From positions 21,667 to 85,666 of the forward strand of contig CAKUIF010000009.1 in assembly GCA_934660915.1 (NCBI GenBank): 64,000 nt of DNA. Reading direction: 5' to 3'. This document shows, piece by piece, positions 7,404 through 16,163 of this stretch. The notes below the pieces were generated by a model. The model made no database searches and had not been told where the DNA came from. It saw only the letters and a list, made by a program, of their open reading frames with translations. Position 1 is the stretch's first letter, and each line of letters begins with the position of its first letter. This DNA is from an uncultured Olsenella sp. (lineage in GTDB: Bacteria; Actinomycetota; Coriobacteriia; Coriobacteriales; Atopobiaceae). Made by a program: the position numbers and the translations under genes.

Positions 7404-9500
7404 ATGGCAGACACCAAGGATTTCCTGCTCGAGATCGGCACCGAGGAGATGCCTTCGGCTCCGCTCATCAATGCTTCCAAGCAGCTTCCCAAGCTCGTCG
7501 TGAAGATGCTCGACGAGGCCGGGCTTGCCCACGGCGAAGTCCGCGTCGTGTCCTCGCCTCGCCGCCTTGCCGCGATCGTCGCAGACGTCGCTTGCGCGAC
7601 CGAGGCCATCCATGACGTCAAGCGCGGCCCCAAGGCCCAGATAGCCTTCGACGCCGACGGCAACCCCACCAAGGCAGCCGAGGGCTTCGCCCGCAAGTGC
7701 GGCGTCGACGCGTCCGCGCTCACCCGCAACGTCGCCGAGGACGGCAACGAGTACGTCTTCGCCGAGAAGAACGTTCCTTCCGAGCCCGCTATGCCCATTC
7801 TCTCGGCCCTCGGCCACGACGTCATCGCGGCCATCGAGTGGCCCAACTACCGCTCTCAGCGCTGGGGCTCCGAGCACGAGACGTTCGTGCGTCCCGTTCG
7901 CTGGATCTGCGCGCTTCTTGGCGAGGAGGTCGTTCCGGTCTCCTACGCCGACGTGAAGAGCGGCAACACCACCCGCGGCCACCGCGTCCTGGCTCCCGGC
8001 GAGCATGTTGTCGCCGACCCGTCCTGCTACGAGCGCGTGCTCGAGGACTCCTTCGTGCTTTCCTCCGACCGCCGCGAGGCGGCTATCCGTGAGGGCATTG
8101 CCGCCATCGAGGCCGAGCGGCCCGGCAGCCGCGTGGACACTCCTGCCCGCATCTTCGACGAGGTGGTCAACCTTTGCGAGTGGCCGACCGTGCTCGTCGG
8201 CAAGTTCGACGAGGAGTTCCTCCGCGTCCCCCAGGAGATCATCTGCGAGTCCATGCTCTCCAACCAGCGCTATTTCCCGATCTTCGATGCCGAAGGCAAG
8301 CTCACCCGCGAGTTCGTGATCGTGTCCAACGCCGACCCGAAGGTCTCCGACACCGTCGTCGCCGGCAACGAGCGCGTCGTGCGCCCGCGCCTTGACGACG
8401 CCAAGTTCTTCTTCGACGAGGACCTGAAGCGCCCGATGGAGGAGTTCGTCCAGCGCCTTGGGATCGTCACGTTCCAGGAGAAGCTCGGCACCACGCTCCA
8501 GAAGGTCCAGCGTATGGAGAAGCTCGCCGCCGCCGTGGCCCTCGGGGCGGGCGAGGACGAGCAGGGCGTAGAGCTCGCCGTCCGCGCCGCGCACCTTGCC
8601 AAGGCCGACCTCGTATCGCAGGCCGTCGTCGAGTTCACCAACCAGCAGGGCGTCATGGGTGGCTACTACGCCGAGGCCGCGGGCGAGGCGCCCGCGGTCT
8701 GCGCCGCGATCCGCGAGCACTATCGCCCGCGCTTCGCCGGAGACGAGCTTCCCTCCGGTGTCTGTGGCAAGTGCGTCGCCGTTGCCGACAAGCTCGACAC
8801 CTGCTGCGGCATCTTCGCCATCGATGAGCCTCCGACCGGCTCCTCCGATCCCTACGCCGTCCGCCGCGCCGCGATCGGCATCATCGCCATGCTGCGCACG
8901 CTTCCGTCCGTGAGCCTGAAGGGCCTCATCTCCGAGTCCCTCGCCGCTTATGCCGAGCAGGGTCTCGAGTTCGATCTCGAGGCCGTGGCCCAGAAAGTCG
9001 AGCAGTTCTTCGCGGGTCGCCTCAAGTCGATCGCCAAGGACGAGGGCGTCCGTCTGGATTCCATCGAGGCGGTTTCCGCCGTCGGCGTCATTGACCCCGC
9101 CGAGTTCATCGCCCGGGCCCGCGCGCTCGATTCCGCCCGCGCCGAGCAGCCCGAGCTCTTCGAGGCCCTGGCCGGTGCGTTCACGCGTGCCCACAACCTC
9201 GCCGACGCCTCGCTGGGGTGCGATGTCGACACCTCGATCCTCGGCGATTCCGAGCTCGCCCTTCTTTCCGCTTGTGAAGAAGGGGAGGAGAAGGTGGCCT
9301 CCGCGCTCGCTCAGAAGGATTTCGACGCCGCTTGCAGCGCTCTTGCGGCACTCAAAGAGCCCATCGACCGATTCTTCGACGATGTGCTGGTCATGGACGA
9401 GCATGATGATGTAAGGGAGAACCGACTCCGCCTTCTCAACCGCTTCGCGAGCGTTTTCGCCGGCGTTGCTGACGTGAGCGCGCTCTCCCGCAAGAAGTAA
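7404..9500 (+). CDS. glyS: Glycine--tRNA ligase beta subunit
   Basis: tRNA-binding subunit of glycyl-tRNA synthetase, 698 aa, full length for the family. The N-terminus has FLLEIGTEEMPSAPL; the body has RWICALLGEEVVPV and NQRYFPIFD; an HD-like segment and a C-terminal anticodon-binding DALR-like domain follow (FDDVLVMDEHDDVRENRLRL in two pieces). Immediately downstream of glyQ. Confidence 0.97.
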   Translation: MADTKDFLLEIGTEEMPSAPLINASKQLPKLVVKMLDEAGLAHGEVRVVSSPRRLAAIVADVACATEAIHDVKRGPKAQIAFDADGNPTKAAEGFARKCGVDASALTRNVAEDGNEYVFAEKNVPSEPAMPILSALGHDVIAAIEWPNYRSQRWGSEHETFVRPVRWICALLGEEVVPVSYADVKSGNTTRGHRVLAPGEHVVADPSCYERVLEDSFVLSSDRREAAIREGIAAIEAERPGSRVDTPARIFDEVVNLCEWPTVLVGKFDEEFLRVPQEIICESMLSNQRYFPIFDAEGKLTREFVIVSNADPKVSDTVVAGNERVVRPRLDDAKFFFDEDLKRPMEEFVQRLGIVTFQEKLGTTLQKVQRMEKLAAAVALGAGEDEQGVELAVRAAHLAKADLVSQAVVEFTNQQGVMGGYYAEAAGEAPAVCAAIREHYRPRFAGDELPSGVCGKCVAVADKLDTCCGIFAIDEPPTGSSDPYAVRRAAIGIIAMLRTLPSVSLKGLISESLAAYAEQGLEFDLEAVAQKVEQFFAGRLKSIAKDEGVRLDSIEAVSAVGVIDPAEFIARARALDSARAEQPELFEALAGAFTRAHNLADASLGCDVDTSILGDSELALLSACEEGEEKVASALAQKDFDAACSALAALKEPIDRFFDDVLVMDEHDDVRENRLRLLNRFASVFAGVADVSALSRKK

Positions 9501-9581
9501 TATTGATTTGTCCGTTCTACGGCCTCGAGGTCTTGGGGTCTGTCCCGTCGGAATGCGGGACTCATTTATGGGGGTAACACG

Positions 9582-9968
9582 ATGACTAAGCTCGACATCG
9601 ACGACGACCTGTTCAACCACCAGGTCCCGAAGATCTATGTCCTGTCTGACTCGCGCGGCGAGACCGCAAATACGGTTGTCCTCGCCGCCGCTGCTCAGTT
9701 TGGCAAGGAGTCTGTGGAAATCGAGCGCCTATCCAATGTCGCCGATGTCCAGACTGTTCGCGATTACTTCGACAAGAACTTCGACCCGGAGCGCCCGACC
9801 GCGGTGTTCCACACGTTCGCCGACGGTGTCCTGCGTCGCGAGATCCGCCGAGAGCTCGACCGCAGGGGCATCCCCTCGATCGATTTGCTCGGGCCTGCCG
9901 TGACGGTCCTCTCCACGCTCACCGGAGAGGAGCCGACCCACGCGGTCGGAGCCACCTTCGGCAAGTAG
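9582..9968 (+). CDS. Half-length PPDK regulatory-protein-like protein (N-terminal domain only)
   Basis: Resembles the N-terminal half of the DUF299/PPSR bifunctional kinase-phosphorylase that switches pyruvate phosphate dikinase on and off. Recognisable segments are IYVLSDSRGETANTVV at 18-33 and IPSIDLLGP near 98-106. Full proteins are about 270 aa and carry a P-loop kinase domain in the second half. Here the frame stops at 128 aa and a terminator follows within 20 bases, so no second half is nearby in any frame. ppdK is the next gene, supporting the family link. Activity without the P-loop is unknown; it may be a sensing or decoy domain or a decayed gene. Confidence 0.8.
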   Translation: MTKLDIDDDLFNHQVPKIYVLSDSRGETANTVVLAAAAQFGKESVEIERLSNVADVQTVRDYFDKNFDPERPTAVFHTFADGVLRREIRRELDRRGIPSIDLLGPAVTVLSTLTGEEPTHAVGATFGK

Positions 9969-9977
9969 GAACCACGA

Positions 9978-10012
9978 AGCCCCTCCCCGTGCTGCGCGGG
10001 AAGGGGCTTTTT
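9978..10012 (+). terminator. Rho-independent terminator after the PPSR-like gene
   Basis: GC-rich stem (AGCCCCT with AGGGGCT, extended by CCC/GGG) followed by TTTTT. It separates the short regulator-like gene from ppdK. Confidence 0.8.
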
Positions 10013-10277
10013 CGTAGGCAGGAATTGACGAAAACCAAAAATCGTTCCCATCGTAACTCACATCGACGGTTTCCGCTCCTGGGGGTCCACAATTTCTCCC
10101 TTACTTGCCGCTCACCCGCAACACACTACCGAATATCAAATAAAGCGCAGCGTAGGCGCGGTGCGTTGTTAGTATGACGGAGTCACGCGGGGTTGCAAGG
10201 GCCCTGCAGGACATATGCAGTAAGTGCGCCCGGGCGCCGTGCCCGGACGTCAAGCTATCAAGAAGCAAGGGGTTAGC
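10013..10277. other. Intergenic region upstream of ppdK
   Basis: About 265 bases without a supported gene. It contains AT-rich patches around 10130-10145 and a TAGTAT hexamer near 10169 that could be a -10 box, but no convincing -35 box. The ribosome site AAGGGG lies just before the ppdK ATG. Probably the ppdK promoter and leader. Confidence 0.4.
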
Positions 10278-13034
10278 ATGGCTGAAAAGCACGTGTACCG
10301 TTTTGGCGCCGGCATCGACGGCGTCAACGCTACTGAGCCCGCCGGCGAGACCGTCGAGCAGGCCAAGTGGATCGTCGGCGGCAAGGGCGCGAACCTCGCC
10401 GAGATGGCCAAGATCGGCCTTCCCGTCCCTCCGGGATTCTCCATCACCTGCCAGACCTGCGTTAAGTACGCCAACTCCGGCAACCAGTGGGAGGACGGCG
10501 TCCTCGACGAGATCGACGCCGCCCGCGAGAACCTCGAGCAGCGCATGGGCAAGAAGCTCGGCGACGCCGAGGACCCGCTGCTCGTCTCCGTCCGTTCCGG
10601 CGCCCCGTTCTCCATGCCCGGCATGATGGACACTGTTCTGAACCTCGGCCTTAACGACGTTTCCGTCCAGGGCCTCATCGCCCAGACCGGCAACGAGCGC
10701 TTCGCCTACGACTCCTACCGCCGCTTCGTCCAGATGTTCTCCAACGTCGTCATGGGCATCGACGGCGACCTGTTCGAGGACGCCATCAACGAGAAGAAGG
10801 CCGAGAAGGGCGTTAAGCTCGACACCGAGCTCGACGCCAACGACCTCAAGGACCTCGTCGAGACCTTCAAGAACATCTTCGCGGTCAACGTCGACTCCCA
10901 GGCCCACCCCGAGGTCGCCCCGGACGGCCGCGCCGCCTTCCCGCAGGACCCACAGCTGCAGCTCCGCCTAGCCATCGAGGCCGTCTTCGGCTCCTGGATG
11001 AACGAGCGCGCCATCATCTACCGTAAGCAGAACAAGATCTCCGACGATCTCGGCACCGCCGTCAACGTCCAGGTCATGGTCTTCGGCAACAAGGGCGAGA
11101 CCTCTGCCACCGGCGTCGCCTTCACGCGAAACCCCGCCGACGGCACCAAGGAGTTCTACGGCGACTTCCTGGTCAACGCCCAGGGCGAGGACGTCGTGGC
11201 CGGCATCCGCAACACGGAGCCGATCGCCGACCTCAAGAAGCTCCCGGGCCTCGAGGAGGCCGGCCAGCAGCTCGACGAGATCTTCGTCAAGCTCGAGGAG
11301 CACTACCACGACATGATGGACATCGAGTTCACCATCGAGCAGGGCAAGCTCTGGATGCTGCAGACCCGCGTCGGCAAGCGCACCGCCATGGCCGCGCTCG
11401 CCATCGCTATGCAGTTCGAGGCTGAGGGCGCCATCTCCAAGGAGCAGGCAGTCATGCGCGTCGCTCCTGAGCAGCTCGACCAGCTCCTTCACCCGCAGTT
11501 CGACCCGAAGGCGGACTTCAAGGTCCTCACCAAGGGTATGAACGCCTCCCCGGGCGCCGCCGTGGGCCAGGTCGTCTTCTCCGCCGACGCCGCCGTTCAC
11601 TGCGCCAACAAGGACCAGCCCTGCATCCTTGTCCGTTGGGAGACCACCCCGGACGACCTCAAGGGCATGGTCGCCGCCGAGGGCATTCTCACCTCGCACG
11701 GCGGCAAGACGAGCCACGCCGCCGTCATCGCCCGCGGCATGGGCGCCCCCTGCGTCTGCGGCGCCGAGGCCCTGAAGATCGACGCCAAGGCCAAGGAGGT
11801 CGTCGTCTCCGGCACCGACGTGGTGCTCCACGAGGGCGACATCATCTCCATCAACGGCACCACTGGCGACGTCATCTTGGGCGCTGTGCCCCTGGTACGC
11901 CCCGAGCTCACCGGCGACCTCGAGACCATCCTCGAGTGGGCCGACGCCATCCGCTCCGACGCTTCCCGCGGCCGCAACATCGGTGTCCGCGCCAATGCCG
12001 ATAACCCCGAGGACGCTAAGCTCTCCCGCGACTTCGGCGCCGAGGGAATCGGCCTCGACCGTACCGAGCACATGTTCCTGGGCGACCGCAAGGAGATCAT
12101 CCAGTCCTTCATCCTCGCCGAGCGCACCGGTGCCAAGCAACAGGCCCTGGGCCAGCTCCTCAAGGTCCAGACCGACGACTTCCTCGGCATGTTCGAGGCG
12201 ATGGACGGCAAGACCGTCATCGTCCGCCTGCTCGATCCGCCTCTGCACGAGTTCCTCGACAACCCTCGTGACGCTGCCGTTGAGCTGGCTCACGCCGAGG
12301 CCCGCGGTGAGTCCGACATTCAGCTGAAGGCCCGTCGCGACATGCTTTCGCGCCTCGACTCCTTCCAGGAGGCCAACCCCATGCTCGGCCTGCGCGGCTG
12401 CCGACTCGGCATCGTGTACCCCGAGCTTACCGAGATGCAGGTTCGCGCCATCGCCGGCGCTGCCGCCCACCTCAAGAAGCGCGGCCTCGACCCCAGGCCC
12501 GAGATCATGGTCCCGCTGGTCTCCACGGTCGAGGAGCTCAAGACCGTGCGTGAGCAGATCGAGAAGGTCATCGAGTCCGTCTCCGAGCAGACCGGCGTCG
12601 ACCTCTCCATCCCCATCGGCTGCATGATCGAGATTCCGCGCGCCGCGGTCACCGCCGACGAGATCGGCCAGTACGCCGACTTCTTCTCCTTCGGCACCAA
12701 CGACCTGACTCAGATGGGCTTCGGCTTCTCTCGCGACGACGTCGAGAGCGCCTTCATCCCGCAGTACCTCTCCAAGAAGATCCTCAAGTCCAACCCGTTC
12801 GAGACGCTCGACCCCGGCATCGCCAAGCTCGTCAAGCTCGGCGTCGAGGGCGGACACGAGGCCAACGACAAGATCGTCTGCGGCGTCTGCGGCGAGACCG
12901 GCGGCGATCCGGATTCCATCCAGATGTACTACGACCTCGGCCTTGACTACGTCTCCTGCTCGCCGTTCCGCGTGCCCATCGCGCGCCTCGCGGCGGCCCA
13001 GGCGAAGATCAAGTCCAACGGCGGCGCTCGTTAG
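10278..13034 (+). CDS. ppdK: Pyruvate, phosphate dikinase
   Basis: Interconverts pyruvate + ATP + Pi and PEP + AMP + PPi, important in fermentative anaerobes. The start ATG at 10278 gives 918 aa, the normal size; the extra upstream codons lack a ribosome site. The N-terminal nucleotide-binding domain contains WIVGGKGANLAEM. The swivelling domain carries the phosphorylated His in LTSHGGKTSHAAVIARGMG. The C-terminal TIM barrel has GCMIEIPRAA, SFGTNDLTQM and VCGVCGETGGDP with the catalytic Cys. It is preceded by a truncated PPSR-type protein. Confidence 0.97.
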   Translation: MAEKHVYRFGAGIDGVNATEPAGETVEQAKWIVGGKGANLAEMAKIGLPVPPGFSITCQTCVKYANSGNQWEDGVLDEIDAARENLEQRMGKKLGDAEDPLLVSVRSGAPFSMPGMMDTVLNLGLNDVSVQGLIAQTGNERFAYDSYRRFVQMFSNVVMGIDGDLFEDAINEKKAEKGVKLDTELDANDLKDLVETFKNIFAVNVDSQAHPEVAPDGRAAFPQDPQLQLRLAIEAVFGSWMNERAIIYRKQNKISDDLGTAVNVQVMVFGNKGETSATGVAFTRNPADGTKEFYGDFLVNAQGEDVVAGIRNTEPIADLKKLPGLEEAGQQLDEIFVKLEEHYHDMMDIEFTIEQGKLWMLQTRVGKRTAMAALAIAMQFEAEGAISKEQAVMRVAPEQLDQLLHPQFDPKADFKVLTKGMNASPGAAVGQVVFSADAAVHCANKDQPCILVRWETTPDDLKGMVAAEGILTSHGGKTSHAAVIARGMGAPCVCGAEALKIDAKAKEVVVSGTDVVLHEGDIISINGTTGDVILGAVPLVRPELTGDLETILEWADAIRSDASRGRNIGVRANADNPEDAKLSRDFGAEGIGLDRTEHMFLGDRKEIIQSFILAERTGAKQQALGQLLKVQTDDFLGMFEAMDGKTVIVRLLDPPLHEFLDNPRDAAVELAHAEARGESDIQLKARRDMLSRLDSFQEANPMLGLRGCRLGIVYPELTEMQVRAIAGAAAHLKKRGLDPRPEIMVPLVSTVEELKTVREQIEKVIESVSEQTGVDLSIPIGCMIEIPRAAVTADEIGQYADFFSFGTNDLTQMGFGFSRDDVESAFIPQYLSKKILKSNPFETLDPGIAKLVKLGVEGGHEANDKIVCGVCGETGGDPDSIQMYYDLGLDYVSCSPFRVPIARLAAAQAKIKSNGGAR

Positions 13035-13065
13035 ACCGAGTAAGTTGTCTTAACGCTGTTTTCCG

Positions 13066-13101
13066 AAGGGGAGGGGAGCCTCAGGGTTCCCCTCCCTTCT
13101 T
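13066..13101 (+). terminator. Terminator after ppdK
   Basis: Long hairpin (AGGGGAGGGGA arm with a TTCCCCTCCCTT arm) followed by TCTTTGTG. It lies about 30 bases after the ppdK stop. Confidence 0.75.
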
Positions 13102-13145
13102 TGTGCCAACATTGTCTATACCGAATTCGAGCGAATAGGAGATTC

Positions 13146-14144
13146 ATGGGCAAAAAGAAGGGCTCAGGGGCCGGTACGTATCTGCTGCTTGCCCTCTCCG
13201 TTGTTTTTGTGGCTGCGTGCGGGGCGGTCTTCTGGCTTGCGTCGACGGGTCGGCTCTCTTCCCTTCTTTCCGGCCATGGCGATGAGGGCCCGGTCGAATC
13301 TCCCGCTTCCGAAGACCTTGCCGTGAAAACCTTCTCCGATTACTCGTGGGATGAGCTCTCTAAGATCGCGCGACGGATTTCAGCGGCACCCGATGACCAA
13401 TCCGGCCTTGAGGTCGCGCGCCGGTTCGGCATCGTCGGCGATGACGGAGAAATCTCAGATTGCGTACGTGCCGTTCAGTTGTCCGACGGGCGGGTTGCCA
13501 CGTGTCGCGTGGTCAGCGTTCGCGCCGACGACCTCGCGGACGGTTCTGGCAAGGCCGGCCTTACGTTCATGATCTCATCCTTGGCACAGAGGCCTATGAA
13601 CGACGCCGCAACGAACGTCGGGGGCTGGGGCTCGAGCAGCCTGCGTTCTTGGCTCGAGGCCGAGGGCATGGCGCTTCTTCCTTCCGACCTTGCGGTGAGC
13701 ATCAAACCGGTGTCCAAACTGACGAACAACTCCGGCGTGGTCACCGACGGATTCGACATCGTCTCGTCTACCACAGATAACCTGTGGCTTTTCTCGGCGT
13801 CGGAGGTCTTCGGCGGCCTCTCGTGGTTTGCCCACGAGTTCGGAACCAAGCCGATACCGAACACGGTCTATACCGATTTCGCACCCTACGATCGGCTGAT
13901 CTCCTCCGAGGGGCCTCAGTACGCCTATTTCTCGGACCACGGGGTTACCGACCTTTCCGGCTATGAGGTTTTGCCTGGGGCGCTCGGCCAGGTTGACGGC
14001 AACTGGTGGATGCGAACTCCGTATCCCGTCAGCTTCGTCGGCATCGACGAGTCTTGTTTTTATCAGGTCATGGCGAGCGGGTATCCCTCCACGGTCCTCT
14101 CCTCCGACCAGGAGAACGGCGTCGTCGCTGGTTTTTGCCTTTAG
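13146..14144 (+). CDS. Membrane-anchored DUF6273-like surface protein
   Basis: 332 aa from the ATG at 13146, preceded by AGGAG at 13137. One hydrophobic anchor near residues 10-35 is followed by a Ser/Pro/Glu-rich spacer, placing the rest outside the membrane. The body resembles DUF6273-type modules: WGSSSLRSWLEAEGMALLP, then LWLFSASEVFGGLSWF, YAYFSDHG and a terminal WWMRTPYP segment. Such modules occur in surface proteins of gut Firmicutes and Actinobacteria, with no known activity. It stands alone between two terminators. Confidence 0.65.
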   Translation: MGKKKGSGAGTYLLLALSVVFVAACGAVFWLASTGRLSSLLSGHGDEGPVESPASEDLAVKTFSDYSWDELSKIARRISAAPDDQSGLEVARRFGIVGDDGEISDCVRAVQLSDGRVATCRVVSVRADDLADGSGKAGLTFMISSLAQRPMNDAATNVGGWGSSSLRSWLEAEGMALLPSDLAVSIKPVSKLTNNSGVVTDGFDIVSSTTDNLWLFSASEVFGGLSWFAHEFGTKPIPNTVYTDFAPYDRLISSEGPQYAYFSDHGVTDLSGYEVLPGALGQVDGNWWMRTPYPVSFVGIDESCFYQVMASGYPSTVLSSDQENGVVAGFCL

Positions 14145-14157
14145 TTGTGAATTTTCT

Positions 14158-14186
14158 TGATGCAAAGACCAAGCTCGGCTATAGTT
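14158..14186 (+). promoter_or_regulatory. Promoter of rplS
   Basis: TTGATG (14158-14163), exactly 17 bases, then TATAGT (14181-14186). It lies about 70 bases before the rplS ATG, in the gap after the DUF6273-like gene. Confidence 0.7.
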
Positions 14187-14253
14187 TCTCCTTGTGTGTA
14201 AGCCTATGTGTCGTTCGCAGGTCGCGTCGGCACCTCTAGAGACGAGGAAAACT

Positions 14254-14595
14254 ATGGACTACATCCGCGCTATCGAGCGTCAGCAGATCCGCGAGGACAT
14301 CCCCGCGGTCAAGGTTGGCGACAACGTCAAGGTTCACTACCGCATTATCGAGGGCGACCGCCAGCGTGAGCAGGTCTTCCAGGGCGACGTCATCCGCATG
14401 AGCGGCGAGGGCGCTCGCGAGACCTTCACCGTCCGCAAGATCTCCTTCGGCTGCGGCGTTGAGCGTACCTTCCCGCTTCACAGCCCGAAGATTGCCAAGC
14501 TTGAGGTTGTCCGTCACGGTGCTGTCCGTCGCGCCAAGCTCTACTACCTCCGCGATCGCGTCGGCAAGGCCGCCCGTATCCCCGAGAAGCGCTAG
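14254..14595 (+). CDS. rplS: 50S ribosomal protein bL19
   Basis: Large-subunit protein at the 30S-50S interface. The ATG at 14254 (ribosome site GAGGAAA) gives 113 aa, the usual length. Signature segments are IRAIERQQIREDIPAVKVGD, VFQGDVIRMSGEGARETFTVR and the C-terminal RRAKLYYLRDRVGKAARI. It has its own promoter and terminator here instead of joining rimM/trmD. Confidence 0.97.
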   Translation: MDYIRAIERQQIREDIPAVKVGDNVKVHYRIIEGDRQREQVFQGDVIRMSGEGARETFTVRKISFGCGVERTFPLHSPKIAKLEVVRHGAVRRAKLYYLRDRVGKAARIPEKR

Positions 14596-14618
14596 TTTCT
14601 GGTTTGAACCGTTTATGG

Positions 14619-14645
14619 GGCCGCCCTTCGGGGCGGCCTTACTTG
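14619..14645 (+). terminator. Terminator after rplS
   Basis: Perfect 8-bp stem GGCCGCCC/GGGCGGCC with a TTCG loop, followed by TTACTTGT. The T-run is short. Confidence 0.7.
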
Positions 14646-14661
14646 TATCCGGAGTTCTCTC

Positions 14662-15453
14662 ATGCCCGATTTTGCCCCACATGCGTCAACCGCAAAGGAA
14701 ATCGCCGCCCTTCTTTCCGACGCCCCCGCCGAGGAGGCGCTCGCACTCATTGAGCGCTATGCCGACGACCCGCGAAAGCAGGTTCAGCGAGCTGTTGCCA
14801 GCGCTCAAAAAAGGCTTGAGCGCGACGAGGCCGAACGCGCGCGCGTGCGCGGCATGTACGAGCTCCAGCGCGAGCTCGGCGGCGACGGCGTGGTGCTTGG
14901 GGTCGACGAGGTCGGGCGCGGCTCGATCGCCGGCCCGCTTACCGTGTGCGCCGTGACGCTGCCTAACGATCCGATGATCTGGGGCATCAACGACTCCAAG
15001 CAGCTGACCCCCGCAAAGCGAGAAGTACTCGCCGCCAGAATCGCCGACGTAGCGGTTGCCATAGGCACGTGCCATATCGAGCCATCGCTCATCGACGCCA
15101 TCGGCATGGCCCAGGCCCTGAGGGCTGCCATGTCGGGGGCCGTCAAAGACGCCGGCGTCGAGCCCGATTGCGTCCTGATCGATGGCAATCCCATGCATAT
15201 CCACCCTAAGGAGAAGACCCTCGTTAAGGGCGATGCCCGAATCGCCGCGATCGCGGCGGCGTCCATCGTCGCTAAGGTCACGAGGGATCATCTCATGGTC
15301 TTTTATGACGAGGAGTATCCCGAGTACCACTTCGCGGAGTGCAAGGGCTACGCCTCGGCGGAGCACATCGCGGCCATACGCGCGCACGGGCTTACCCCCA
15401 TCCACAGGTTCTCTTTCTGTGGGAACTTCTTGGAGACTCCTTCGCTGTTTTAA
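14662..15453 (+). CDS. rnhB: Ribonuclease HII
   Basis: Removes ribonucleotides from RNA-DNA hybrids and misincorporated rNMPs. The 263-aa protein has about 75 extra N-terminal residues, as in many Gram-positive RNase HII. The catalytic core begins GVDEVGRGSIAGPL with the DE pair. It continues with INDSKQLTPAKRE, the third acid in VLIDGNPMHI, and KGDARIAAIAAASIVAKVTRD. Followed by an intergenic gap before yraN. Confidence 0.95.
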   Translation: MPDFAPHASTAKEIAALLSDAPAEEALALIERYADDPRKQVQRAVASAQKRLERDEAERARVRGMYELQRELGGDGVVLGVDEVGRGSIAGPLTVCAVTLPNDPMIWGINDSKQLTPAKREVLAARIADVAVAIGTCHIEPSLIDAIGMAQALRAAMSGAVKDAGVEPDCVLIDGNPMHIHPKEKTLVKGDARIAAIAAASIVAKVTRDHLMVFYDEEYPEYHFAECKGYASAEHIAAIRAHGLTPIHRFSFCGNFLETPSLF

Positions 15454-15552
15454 GCTGACGGGCCCCTGATCTATATGAGGTCTTCAGTCGGTTCTGGGCC
15501 GCACACATGCGCAAAGGGTAGTGATCATCTTAGATCGGCGCATTTGCCGCGA

Positions 15553-15584
15553 GTCTGCCGACAGCTGTCTGTCAGCGATTCGGC
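15553..15584. repeat. Inverted repeat upstream of yraN
   Basis: CTGCCGA and TCGGCAG arms flank about 18 bases within the rnhB-yraN gap (15454-15653). It may be a regulatory hairpin or operator. Nothing else is recognised in this gap except the ribosome site AAGGAGCTGCA before yraN. Confidence 0.35.
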
Positions 15585-15653
15585 AGCATTCCGCTAGATG
15601 CCCCTGAGAAGCTTGCTTGCATGGACACGCAAACAACCATGTAAGGAGCTGCA

Positions 15654-16163
15654 ATGTGCGTTGAGAACACTGGCTGGTCGCGCCTTGAGTACGGGGAGAC
15701 CTACGACACGCCCATCGAGGGCCCCGGCGTTTCAAGGAGCTTCTATACCTACCCTTATGAAAAGAGCGGGTTCCCCGAGGACTTGAGCGGGGTCGGGAAG
15801 GCCGATCTTGGTCGCATGGGCGAGAACCTCGCCGCAGTCTTTCTTGAGGACCTCGGCTACTCGATCATTCAGCGAAACTGGCATTGTCGCCGTGGCGAGG
15901 TCGACATCGTTACCGAAACCCCCGAGGGCTGCCTTGCCCTTGTCGAGGTCAAAACCCGCATAGACGGGGGCTTTGGCGATTGCACGCCGGAGTGCGCCGT
16001 GGATGAAGACAAGCAGCTGCGTTACGGACTGCTCGCAAAAGAGTATCTTGGCGGCGCAGTTGACTGCGTGCCGTCTCGCTGCGATGTCGTGAGTATTGTC
16101 GTGAGACCCGGCAGCGATTTGGAGATTCGACTGCTCACGGGCGCCTTCTTTCTGGACCGCTGA
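15654..16163 (+). CDS. yraN: UPF0102 (YraN) endonuclease-fold protein
   Basis: Member of the YraN/UPF0102 family, a Holliday-junction-resolvase-like PD-(D/E)XK fold of uncertain function. The core runs from LGRMGENLAAVFLEDLGYSI to the end and has the catalytic-looking EVDIV and LVEVKTR motifs. An N-terminal extension of about 45 residues is unusual for the family. A clear AAGGAG ribosome site precedes the ATG. The comM ATG overlaps its stop by one base, so the two are coupled, as is common in rnhB-yraN-comM-dprA clusters. Confidence 0.88.
   Translation: MCVENTGWSRLEYGETYDTPIEGPGVSRSFYTYPYEKSGFPEDLSGVGKADLGRMGENLAAVFLEDLGYSIIQRNWHCRRGEVDIVTETPEGCLALVEVKTRIDGGFGDCTPECAVDEDKQLRYGLLAKEYLGGAVDCVPSRCDVVSIVVRPGSDLEIRLLTGAFFLDR

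Noticed and set aside
6453..9620. 1055-codon open frame on the minus strand
   Set aside because: Mirror of glyQ/glyS codon usage in high-GC DNA; biased composition, no motifs, and both sense genes are unmistakable.
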